DNA of 46,414 nucleotides, from positions 1 to 46,414 of the forward strand of contig JAJYDQ010000030.1 of NCBI GenBank assembly GCA_021777225.1, read 5' to 3'. The notes under the pieces were generated by a model. That model was not told the DNA's origin and ran no database searches. It saw only the letters and a list, made by a program, of their open reading frames with translations. Positions 8,525 through 16,643 of this stretch are shown here, in pieces (the first letter of the stretch is position 1; each line of letters begins with the position of its first letter). Position numbers and translations under genes: made by a program. The stretch is from Deltaproteobacteria bacterium. Its GTDB lineage: Bacteria; Desulfobacterota; Desulfomonilia; Desulfomonilales; Desulfomonilaceae.

Positions 8525-11500
8525 TTAACTATGAGCCTTATCACCGTTATCTTCTAAACTGACTGGCTTTATCGTCCAAAAACGATTCTTGATGTCGTCA
8601 AGTATTGTGTAAACTACTGGGATAAATATCAGAGTGAAAAGCGTAGCTAACGACAGCCCGCCGACCACGGCCATTGCTAGACCATTGTAAATCTCGGCGC
8701 CAGCTCCATGTTTGAGGGCAAGAGGAAGCATTCCCAATACCATCGAAATAGCCGTCATGAATATGGGTCGCAGACGCCTCTCACTGGCAAGAGTCAGCGC
8801 CTCATCCCTTTCTACACCTCTTTCTATTAACTGGACAGCATATGTAATTAATATGATAGCATTTTTTACTACCAATCCAACCATCATGATGTAGCCCAGC
8901 ATAGTGAACGAATCAAAATGAACCCCAGTGAAATGCACAAGTATGTTTGCCCCAGTAATGGAGAGGGGAACACTGAGCATGATTGACAAGGGGCGAATAA
9001 ATGATTGAAATTGCATGACTAATAGAAGATAGACAACGATTACAGAGAGGGGAAAGACAAATGTGATGGCCTTTTCAAGAGCGCTAAGCTGATTTACGGC
9101 TCCGAATGGGACGATACTGTAGCCTATCGGTAAAGCCACTGTAGATTTAATTTTGTCATTGAGTTCCTGAAATACCTCAGACAATGATCTGCCTTCAATG
9201 GTGAATTGCATGGTAGCTGAACGATTGGAATTATAGTGGTCAATTTGAAGTGGTCCGAATGCGGTTTGTACTAAAGCCACGCTGGAGAGTGGAACCTGGA
9301 TGTTCGAGTTGTTGGGAGACGTCAACATTATCCGTTTGGCGTCTTCTACCGTTTTGAGGCTATTCTCTCGTCCCATGACGTTGATGTAAAAATATCTACC
9401 ATTTACATCATATTGTGTGGTCGTTTGCTGACCCCCTCCAGCCGCCTCAACAGCGTCAGCCACATCTTTGGGCTGGAACCCGAATTTTGCAGTTAGCTCG
9501 GGATTAGGTCGCACCTGCACCTCAGGTTTCTTTAAAGCCAGGTCTGTGTAACGGAACACGATGCCATCGACGCCTTTTGCGATATCCATGACACTCTTTA
9601 CTATGGGTTCGACAACCTTGTAGCTATCACCAACAACCTTAAGGTCCACTATGTTTGATCTTGTGTCTATGTTGCCAAAAAGTGGGAACTGAATGGGATT
9701 GAGGTACTTGAATGGCAAATCTCGGGAGGTATCGTGAGCTTCCTTGGCTATTCGTTCAATCGGGACCCCGCTGTACTCTTCTCGTTCGCAAACGATATAG
9801 ATTACATTCTGGGTAATATCCCTGTTTGGAACTGCCACTATGTTTTGGACGCCTTTGGTTTTACGCCAACGGTCTTCCAGGATTTGCATCAGCCGGCTGT
9901 TTTCATCCAGGCTGGTTCCATCAGCGGCGGCGATCTGGACCTTGATAAGGTTTGTTCCTCCGGTCGGAAGGTATCCCATTCCTGGCAACATCCAGCAGGA
10001 TACGGCGAACAGCATTAGAACAGAAATAATCAGCGCAATTTTACTCATCTGGTGAGCTAGAAAAAATCTCAGAGATTTAATAAAACTTTCCGAGACAGCG
10101 CTCCCGATTTTATCCAGGAGGAAAAACGGTCTCATAAGTTTTTTGAGAAGACCTTTTGGTTCAGTTTCCTCCCGCATCCATCGTGAAGCTAACATGGGGA
10201 CAACCGTAAAGGCGTCGAACAAGGACAAGAAGATTGCAACCGAAATTATGAATGCCACAGGCCCGAACAGTGTCCCAACTTCTCCTTTCAGCATCAAGAC
10301 AGGCATAAAAACGGCCGCGGTGGTAAGTGTGCTCATGAAAACCGCTGTGCCAACCTCTTTGGTACCATCGACACAAGCAGCAATCACATTTTTCCCTTCT
10401 TCGTAGCGATGCCTGTAAATGTTCTCCAAAACCACAATCGCGTCATCAACGATCATCCCTACGGATAGGGCCAAACCCGCTAACGACAAAACATTGATCG
10501 AATAGCCCCCTAAATACATTCCGATGAACGTGCCAATGATTGAAACAGGTATAGATGTCGCCACTATAAAAATGCTGCGCCAGTTCTTGAGAAATACAAA
10601 CAATACCAGAAGCACGAGTATGATGGCCTCTATCAGAGATTCTTTGACGACACTCACTGCATCTTTTATGTAGTTGCTTGAGTCATAGATTTTCTCAAAC
10701 TTGGCCCCTCTAGGGCCGTAATCCCGTCGAAGAAGCTCCAATTCGTGATCGATAAGGCCAATGGTCTTGAGAATGTTCGCTCCCACCTGATTGAGAACGC
10801 TAAATATGATCCCTCTTTTTCCGTTTATGCGGCAGTAGGAGTCTGGCCGGTTGTAGGAATCACTAATGTCGCCTATGTCCGAGAGATATACAACCGGATC
10901 ACCAGGTTTAGAAATCACCAGCTTGCCAAAAGCCGCGGCGTCCAGAAGTTCTCCCACCGTACGGGTAGTCCATTCCCTGGCTCCCTGGACAAAGTACCCG
11001 CCACTTTGATTGAAGTTTGTGCGATCAATAAAATTTTTGACGTCGTTGGCAGTTAATCGTCTGGCTTTCAGGCGCTGAGGATCGAACGTGATATTCATCT
11101 GGCGGGTAAGGTTGCCGTAGTATTCACAGTCGCCGACCCCGGACAATCGCAGTATTCGAGGGGATATATCCTTATCTGCCCATGTTGAGGCCGAAACCAA
11201 ATCCATGCTTCCGGTCAGGGCAAACTGGTAAACGGGGAGGGCGACCTGACTGCTGGCTTTGAAAATCTGGGGAGTCTGAACCGTTTTAGGCAGGGTGGTG
11301 ACCCTGCTGAGGTTACGTTGAAGTTCTGACGCCGCCAAATCAAGGTTTGTTCCAAGCGTATAAAATATCGTAATCTCTGATTCGCCGTACAACGAAAGGC
11401 TTTGCGTGTATAGCATATTTGAAACGCCACTGATGGCCTGTTCAAATTGCGTGGTAATTTCCCCTTCCACCTCTTCAGGCGCTGCGCCGGGATAAAGCGT

Positions 11501-11644
11501 GGTGACAAGTAATATTGGTTCTTCGGTGTCCGGTTTCAGTTCAACCGTCAGAAAGGTCAGACAAACGTAGCCAAAAACTACTACTAGAAGCACTCGAACT
11601 ATTACAGTTATAGGATAGCGAACTGAAGACTCAGCTATATTCAT
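8525..11644 (-). CDS. RND efflux inner-membrane pump, first copy
   Basis: The product is 1039 residues and is a paralogue of the next gene in the operon. It has the same helix 4 Asp-Asp pair (GMIVDDAIVVLE) and the same helix 10 lysine (GLVVKNAIIL), so both copies should be able to move protons. The periplasmic domains differ noticeably, for example after the first membrane helix and in the second porter loop. It is the first recognisable gene of a three-gene minus-strand operon that ends with the adaptor. No strong ribosome site precedes the ATG. A 61-codon frame of doubtful reality ends one base into this start codon and could couple translation. Confidence 0.95.
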   Translation of the reverse strand: MNIAESSVRYPITVIVRVLLVVVFGYVCLTFLTVELKPDTEEPILLVTTLYPGAAPEEVEGEITTQFEQAISGVSNMLYTQSLSLYGESEITIFYTLGTNLDLAASELQRNLSRVTTLPKTVQTPQIFKASSQVALPVYQFALTGSMDLVSASTWADKDISPRILRLSGVGDCEYYGNLTRQMNITFDPQRLKARRLTANDVKNFIDRTNFNQSGGYFVQGAREWTTRTVGELLDAAAFGKLVISKPGDPVVYLSDIGDISDSYNRPDSYCRINGKRGIIFSVLNQVGANILKTIGLIDHELELLRRDYGPRGAKFEKIYDSSNYIKDAVSVVKESLIEAIILVLLVLFVFLKNWRSIFIVATSIPVSIIGTFIGMYLGGYSINVLSLAGLALSVGMIVDDAIVVLENIYRHRYEEGKNVIAACVDGTKEVGTAVFMSTLTTAAVFMPVLMLKGEVGTLFGPVAFIISVAIFLSLFDAFTVVPMLASRWMREETEPKGLLKKLMRPFFLLDKIGSAVSESFIKSLRFFLAHQMSKIALIISVLMLFAVSCWMLPGMGYLPTGGTNLIKVQIAAADGTSLDENSRLMQILEDRWRKTKGVQNIVAVPNRDITQNVIYIVCEREEYSGVPIERIAKEAHDTSRDLPFKYLNPIQFPLFGNIDTRSNIVDLKVVGDSYKVVEPIVKSVMDIAKGVDGIVFRYTDLALKKPEVQVRPNPELTAKFGFQPKDVADAVEAAGGGQQTTTQYDVNGRYFYINVMGRENSLKTVEDAKRIMLTSPNNSNIQVPLSSVALVQTAFGPLQIDHYNSNRSATMQFTIEGRSLSEVFQELNDKIKSTVALPIGYSIVPFGAVNQLSALEKAITFVFPLSVIVVYLLLVMQFQSFIRPLSIMLSVPLSITGANILVHFTGVHFDSFTMLGYIMMVGLVVKNAIILITYAVQLIERGVERDEALTLASERRLRPIFMTAISMVLGMLPLALKHGAGAEIYNGLAMAVVGGLSLATLFTLIFIPVVYTILDDIKNRFWTIKPVSLEDNGDKAHS

Positions 11645-11929
11645 TAGATTCTAACTTTATGGGCCTTACGGTCGAACTGTTTGCGCTTTAAAGAGTTCAC
11701 GGTCTGACGCTTGGCTACTCTTGCCTCGTGCGTAACATTTGAATCCCAGACATGTTGAACAAAAACACTCCCCTTTTTATTACCTTCTTGGCGGCTAATC
11801 CTCGCGCTTATGTATGAAAATTTTGTCATTAAGCAAACCGCATAGAGATAAACCGTCTTCTCAGATTTTTAGGACTTTAAAATCAAGATGTTACTGTGCC
11901 TGTTGACCTGTTTGCAAGGAGTCTTTCCG

Positions 11930-11985
11930 CTCGTTCGATAAAACGAACGAGGCCTCCCTGAGCCAATAGCCCAAGAGGAGGCCTC
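11930..11985 (-). terminator. Two overlapping hairpins, likely terminator of the acyl-CoA locus
   Basis: GAGGCCTCC (11949-11957) pairs with GGAGGCCTC (11977-11985), a 9-bp stem. On the minus strand this stem is followed by a TTCGTTTTATC tail, as expected for a terminator after the dehydratase gene that ends at 12022. A second inverted repeat, CTCGTTCG (11930-11937) with CGAACGAG (11944-11951), shares three bases with the first, so the two full stems exclude each other. Confidence 0.6.
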
Positions 11986-12021
11986 TATTTAAAAATCAAC
12001 TGAGAAAATCCGGGTTTGAAT

Positions 12022-13488
12022 CTAATCGATTTTCATCCCCGCCAATTTCTTCACAATATTCTTTCTTAGTTTCATGTCAAATTGGGAAGTTATAGCGATC
12101 TGTTCCATTATTGGTGATCCGCCCCCATGAACCCCAGCGTAGTTAATAGACGCTCCCGCAGCCGAGCAAGTAAAATCAGTAAAAAACAACCAGAACTTTA
12201 TTTGTTCTTCGACAGGAATTTCAGGATTTCGCATAATGTACTTTTCCAGAAGTCCCCTGATTTCATCATTGAATAAATCCTGTTCGAATGGAAATGTCGC
12301 AGGCATACCGCCGGCCAATTTGCACAGTATTTCCTGTTCATGATAGACCGAATCTCCCGTTAGGCAGCGGCCAACATTGGCGTATATTGAGTTGGGAATA
12401 TATGATCCAGGCCCGTATGGGCGAACTCCCATGCCGGGGATAAACAGTTCCGGTTTTCCAAGGGACGACGCGGTGTAGCCGGCGGCGTATCCCAACTCAG
12501 AGATTGTTATAAGTTCAGCCAGGTGTTCTCGAACATGGTCGGCCTTCTCAATTCCATTTACTTCAGACGCCAGAGAGGCCAAGCCGAGTAAAATGTCACC
12601 GACTGCCGGTTTGCAGCCGGAGTAACTGTGTCGATGAAATAGAGCGAACAATAGAGCGCAGATGCCCCCGTGCTGATATTCCCCGCAGAGAAACACCCTG
12701 TCCCAGGGAACAAACACGTCGTCAAAAATCACATAGGAATCAGCGCCACCCCAATTAAATCCTCGTTCTACATGAATGCGCTTACGAAAATTGTGAGGAT
12801 GAATTACCTGTTTGAGACCCTCATGATCCGCAGGAATAGCGAAAGATATTGAGTACTCACCTTCTTCAGGGGTTAGGGATCGGGTAGGGAGAACTAGAAT
12901 TTCATCAGCTACAGCCGCAAACGAAATATGAACCTTACAACCTCTGACAACTATCCCGTCGCTCTTCCTTTCCACAACACGGAGGTACGCGTCGGGGTCG
13001 GTCTGCTTGGAAGGTCGTTTCATTCGTTCGCCTTTTACGTCGGTTTGAGCGCAAGAACCAACCAGGTCATTTGTTTGGAAATATTCGAGCCATTTCAGGA
13101 AATTCCTGTGATACTCCGTTTGACCTTTATTGCCCCGGTCCGCCTCATATGAAACTGCATTGATTGAATTCAGGGCATCGACCCCCATACACCTTCCCAC
13201 GCAATAGCCGGTTCGCTGACACAAGGCCCTTGTCATGTCCTGTTTCTTGTGGAGGTCATCGGTATTCTGATGCACATGACAGAATCTGTTGATTTTTTTA
13301 CCTGTGATATGAGACACGGCGGTACATAAATTTTCAATTTCCGGGTCCTTTGTCGCTTCGAAGGTTGTCCCTATGACGTCGATAGAAGGGATTAATTCTT
13401 CGTGGTCCCGCCCCACTTTCTCACCCTTAAAATACAAGTTACGACCTAATTTGCTCAATCCCTCAACATACTGTTGTTTTGTTCGCAT
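12022..13488 (-). CDS. 4-hydroxybutyryl-CoA dehydratase-like [4Fe-4S]/FAD enzyme
   Basis: The product is 488 residues, full length for the HpaB/4-hydroxybutyryl-CoA dehydratase fold. The iron-sulfur ligands of the Clostridium enzyme (Cys99, Cys103, His292, Cys299) are matched by Cys96, Cys100, His285 and Cys292, which sets it apart from the flavin monooxygenases of the same fold. The catalytic Tyr and Lys (Tyr296, Lys300) are matched by Tyr289 and Lys293. Compared with the Clostridium sequence as I recall it, Glu455 is Ala451, Glu257 is Asp250 and Gln101 is Gly98, so the substrate may differ. The known reaction turns 4-hydroxybutyryl-CoA into crotonyl-CoA through a ketyl radical and is damaged by oxygen. 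It is the last gene of the acyl-CoA locus and may have its own promoter, as 313 bases separate it from the gene before. Confidence 0.87.
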   Translation of the reverse strand: MRTKQQYVEGLSKLGRNLYFKGEKVGRDHEELIPSIDVIGTTFEATKDPEIENLCTAVSHITGKKINRFCHVHQNTDDLHKKQDMTRALCQRTGYCVGRCMGVDALNSINAVSYEADRGNKGQTEYHRNFLKWLEYFQTNDLVGSCAQTDVKGERMKRPSKQTDPDAYLRVVERKSDGIVVRGCKVHISFAAVADEILVLPTRSLTPEEGEYSISFAIPADHEGLKQVIHPHNFRKRIHVERGFNWGGADSYVIFDDVFVPWDRVFLCGEYQHGGICALLFALFHRHSYSGCKPAVGDILLGLASLASEVNGIEKADHVREHLAELITISELGYAAGYTASSLGKPELFIPGMGVRPYGPGSYIPNSIYANVGRCLTGDSVYHEQEILCKLAGGMPATFPFEQDLFNDEIRGLLEKYIMRNPEIPVEEQIKFWLFFTDFTCSAAGASINYAGVHGGGSPIMEQIAITSQFDMKLRKNIVKKLAGMKID

Positions 13489-13682
13489 CGTTTTTCTCCA
13501 ATCATATTCAATAATGGTTGTCTAAAAGTTGTTTACAAACGTAATTCAGTCCTTTGTTTCAGTTAATTCAGAGCACAAAAATCCGTCTCCCTGATTCAGC
13601 TAAATCAGGAACCAACGCGGCCAAAGCCATTTGTCCAATGCATCAAACCCAAAATGGCTAAAGAGTAAATGGGGCTGAACGT

Positions 13683-13799
13683 TCAAATGTTGTTGGATGT
13701 CAGGACTTTCTTGGCTACCTTTCCTGAGGGGTTTGTTGGCAAAGCCTCTATTAAATAAATGTCGAGCGGGCGTCAGATTTGTCCTTTAAAGTCGCTGAA
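13683..13799 (-). pseudogene. Relic of an acyl-CoA ligase C-terminus in a 313-bp gap
   Basis: This gap (13489-13801) holds no intact gene. Reading the minus strand from 13799 gives a 38-codon stretch broken by one TGA at 13773-13775. After that stop it encodes RPLDIYLIEALPTNPSGKVA and then KKVL, ending in a TGA at 13683-13685. The ALPTNPSGK block is the conserved C-terminal lysine motif of adenylate-forming CoA ligases. The stretch starts two bases after the carboxyltransferase stop codon and has no ligase body, so it looks like what remains after a deletion. It is not a close copy of either intact ligase end nearby. A weak 7-bp hairpin lies at 13590-13609; I see nothing else in the gap. Confidence 0.6.
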
Positions 13800-13801
13800 C
13801 T

Positions 13802-15352
13802 TTAGAAAGTGGTGGGCCAGTTGGCCAACTGTCGCTTGCTTCTATGCCCTCCATCAGCGCCTCTGGCCAACTTGAGAGTTTTTATCAAGGCTTTCCGGGT
13901 ATCCGAGGGATCAATCACATCGTCCAGCAAATGTAACCCAGCCGCTTTCCACGGAGCGCCGGCCGCTCTGATTTGGCTTTCAGCGTGATCTCGAGCTGCT
14001 CTAGCATCACTCGATTCATTTATTTTTCTTCGATACACAACATTGGCCGCTATTTCGGGGGCCATGAAACTCATTTCCGCATTTGGCCATGCCATCACAA
14101 AGTCGGCTCCCATACCGGTCCCGCACATATTGGAATAAGCCATGCCGTAGGATTTTCTGATCACAATGGAAACTTTTGGAACTGTAGCTAAAGCGACCGC
14201 TTCGATAAAATTGATGATCTTGCCTGGCATCCTTTTAAGCTCTGCCGCTCTACCGACTAAAAATCCCGGGGTGTCGTGTAAAAAAATGAGAGGAATGTTG
14301 TAGGAATCACAAAGACATATGAAACCGCAACATTTGTCACATCCATCCGGCCCCATTGCGCCGGCGTTGAACATTGGTTGGTTCGCTATGATACCAACTG
14401 TGTGTCCGTCTAGGCGGGCCAAACACGTAATCACACTTTTGTCAAAATCCGGTTTGAGTGGAAACATATATTCGTCATCGACAATTGTCCTGATAACCCG
14501 GTTCATGTCATATCCACGGCGGGATTCGTCCGGGACGATTGACAGCAATTTTTTCTGTCTCGAGTCCTGATCGCCACTTCGAGGCGACGCAACAGGTGGT
14601 AATTCCATAGCGTTTGAAGGCATGAACGACAAAAATTCTCTAATAATACTAAGACACTCATCCTCGTCTTCAGCCACCCGGTCCACCTGACCTGTTATTT
14701 CAGCGTGGAGTTTCCATCCACCGAGATCTTCATTTTCGACCTTCTCACTTGTAGCCAGTTCAAGCACCCTTGGACCGGAAACAGCCATGCACGAGCCCTT
14801 AACCTGAACAACAAAATCGGCTAACGCAGCCATCCACGACGGAGCGCCGAAACATTCCCCCATGATGGCTGCGATTGACGGGGTTTGACGACATCTGGCA
14901 GCGGTCTCTTTTCTCATGGTCATCGAACTAAGCCCCTCGGATCCCATGATGTCTGGAATACGAGCGCCACCACCTTCGCCAAGATTGATCAAAGGATAAC
15001 CCTTTTCGATCGCCCAGCGGCTTAGGCGGTGTTCCTTCTCCACTCCAACCCTGCCTCCGCTACCAGCCAGAACAGTGGCGTCATCGGCTGTTACTGCAAC
15101 CGTTCTGCCGTCAATGGTCCCGAAGCCACATACTTTCCCGTCTGCAGGCGTCTTGTCTTCCATTCCGGGAACATCAGAGTGGTTGAGCAATCCAATTTCG
15201 AAAAAACTGTCCGGATCCAGTAGTTTCTCTATCCGATCACGCACTGTTCCAGTTCCCTGACCAAGTTTTGAAGCTATTTTTGCGGTTCCGCCCATTTCCA
15301 TCGCCCTAGCTTTTCGTTGCTTGAGTTCCTGGGAGGCTTCTTTGATCCCCAT
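13802..15352 (-). CDS. Biotin-dependent carboxylase/decarboxylase carboxyltransferase subunit
   Basis: The product is 516 residues, the normal length of the propionyl-CoA carboxylase beta or methylmalonyl-CoA decarboxylase alpha family. The two crotonase-like halves are visible: GEGGGARI at 125-132 in the N-terminal half, and the NQPMFNAGAMGPDGCDK and DTPGFLVG segments in the C-terminal half. Such subunits move a carboxyl group between an acyl-CoA and carboxybiotin. No biotin carboxylase, biotin carrier or sodium-pump subunit lies in the window, so the partner must be elsewhere. Glutaconyl-CoA decarboxylation to crotonyl-CoA would fit the pathway, but so would carboxylation of another acyl-CoA. 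The thiolase gene ends 50 bases upstream. Confidence 0.9.
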   Translation of the reverse strand: MGIKEASQELKQRKARAMEMGGTAKIASKLGQGTGTVRDRIEKLLDPDSFFEIGLLNHSDVPGMEDKTPADGKVCGFGTIDGRTVAVTADDATVLAGSGGRVGVEKEHRLSRWAIEKGYPLINLGEGGGARIPDIMGSEGLSSMTMRKETAARCRQTPSIAAIMGECFGAPSWMAALADFVVQVKGSCMAVSGPRVLELATSEKVENEDLGGWKLHAEITGQVDRVAEDEDECLSIIREFLSFMPSNAMELPPVASPRSGDQDSRQKKLLSIVPDESRRGYDMNRVIRTIVDDEYMFPLKPDFDKSVITCLARLDGHTVGIIANQPMFNAGAMGPDGCDKCCGFICLCDSYNIPLIFLHDTPGFLVGRAAELKRMPGKIINFIEAVALATVPKVSIVIRKSYGMAYSNMCGTGMGADFVMAWPNAEMSFMAPEIAANVVYRRKINESSDARAARDHAESQIRAAGAPWKAAGLHLLDDVIDPSDTRKALIKTLKLARGADGGHRSKRQLANWPTTF

Positions 15353-15402
15353 TATCGTAATCCCCTAAAATCGGCGCTAAAGCAAAAGCCACTCAATTAA
15401 TT

Positions 15403-16605
15403 CTAGTTCGACCTTTCAATGATTGTGGCCACACCCTGGCCCCCTCCAATACACGCGTTAGCAAGCCCGAAGCGACCACCTTTAGCTGCAAGTATGCGCG
15501 CAAGAGTACCTACAAGTCGGACTCCGGTAGCCCCAAGAGCGTGCCCAATTGCAATGCCGCCACCCATGACGTTAACCTTTTCCGGATCAATCCCAAGTTC
15601 TTTGATGCAGTTTAGAGCTACAATTGCGAAAGCCTCATTAATTTCCCAGAAATCGATATCAACGGCCTGAAGGCCTGCGGTTTTGAGAGCCTTTTTGCTA
15701 GCCGGAACTGGTCCCGAGCCCATAATAGTGGGGTCAACCCCTGCAAAACCAATCGATCGTATTGCAGCCATGGGCTTTATCGCCTTTTCTACGGCAAGAT
15801 CTTTCGACATGAGAACCATAGCGCTAGCGGCTGAGTTTAGCGGAGATGAGTTTCCGGCAGTGATCTGGTGGCCTTCCCTGAAAGCGGGGCGCAATTTTGA
15901 GAGACTTTCCAAAGTAGTGTCGCCTCTCACCGCCTGGTCTCTATCCACCAAAATTTCGCTTCCGTCATCCTGCTTTGCTTTAACGGGTAATATTTCTCCC
16001 TTGAAGAACCCACTTTCCTGAGCCTTTGCAGCTAAAGAGTGAGATCTGACAGCCCATTTGTCCATGTCGTCCCTGGTGAAATTAGTTTGGGAAAGAAGCT
16101 TTTGGGCTGTGAGTCCCATATTTGTTGACGTCATCATATCCCAATGTAAATATTCCGGAGCGGCGAATAATTGCAAATTTGGAGCGACCAGCCCAGCTTC
16201 TGTTGTTCGCCCGCCCATAGGGACCCTCGTCATATTCTCCATCCCGCCTACCACAACGATGTCGGCGTTACCAGTGGCAATTTCAAGGAAGCCCATATGT
16301 ACTGCTGCCATAGAAGATCCGCACTGCTGATCTACAAATTTTGCCGGGATGGAATAGGGAAGATTAGCCAGAAATATTGGAAAACGTCCTCCATAGGCCC
16401 ATTGCTCTCCGACGGCAGTAGCGCAACCTACGATGAAATCATCGATTTTTTCCGGTTCAATTCCTGTCCTTTTGATAAGTTCAGGTAATAATCCAGCAAG
16501 CAACTCGTCTGCCCTCAATTTACAAAACAAGTCTCTCTGTGGATCGTTAGGGCGTGAACGGGATTGTGCAGTCCTAAGATAGCCGGCGATAACCACTTCT
16601 TTCAT
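15403..16605 (-). CDS. Thiolase (acetyl-CoA acetyltransferase family)
   Basis: This enzyme splits a 3-oxoacyl-CoA with CoA, for example acetoacetyl-CoA to two acetyl-CoA, or does the reverse. At 400 residues it is standard for the family. The nucleophilic cysteine is Cys95 in DQQCGSSM, the conserved histidine is His355 in GGGIAIGHALGATG, and the second active cysteine is Cys385 in NACIGGGQG. The NEAF motif is present too. An AGGAG ribosome site precedes the ATG. It lies 38 bases after the acyl-CoA dehydrogenase gene and so belongs to the same operon. Chain-length preference cannot be read from the sequence. Confidence 0.95.
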   Translation of the reverse strand: MKEVVIAGYLRTAQSRSRPNDPQRDLFCKLRADELLAGLLPELIKRTGIEPEKIDDFIVGCATAVGEQWAYGGRFPIFLANLPYSIPAKFVDQQCGSSMAAVHMGFLEIATGNADIVVVGGMENMTRVPMGGRTTEAGLVAPNLQLFAAPEYLHWDMMTSTNMGLTAQKLLSQTNFTRDDMDKWAVRSHSLAAKAQESGFFKGEILPVKAKQDDGSEILVDRDQAVRGDTTLESLSKLRPAFREGHQITAGNSSPLNSAASAMVLMSKDLAVEKAIKPMAAIRSIGFAGVDPTIMGSGPVPASKKALKTAGLQAVDIDFWEINEAFAIVALNCIKELGIDPEKVNVMGGGIAIGHALGATGVRLVGTLARILAAKGGRFGLANACIGGGQGVATIIERSN

Positions 16606-16643
16606 TTGAAGTCTCCTCTATTGCTGACGAATCATTTATATTT

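Noticed and set aside
5436-11508. Many open frames on the plus strand and in other minus frames across the two pump genes
   Set aside because: They repeat at the same places in both paralogues because they are shadows of conserved membrane helices.
11644-11829. A 61-codon minus-strand frame whose TAA overlaps the first pump's ATG (TAATG)
   Set aside because: The overlap is suggestive of coupling, but the predicted peptide is basic, has no recognisable feature, and its start lacks a ribosome site. I keep it only as a possible leader peptide.
12022-13488. Naming the dehydratase-like protein a 4-hydroxyphenylacetate 3-monooxygenase
   Set aside because: It shares that fold, but it carries the four iron-sulfur ligands that the monooxygenases lack.
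13773-13775. In-frame TGA in the ligase relic as a possible second selenocysteine
   Set aside because: The stretch has no start codon, no ligase body and no reason for a Sec at this place, so decay explains it better.
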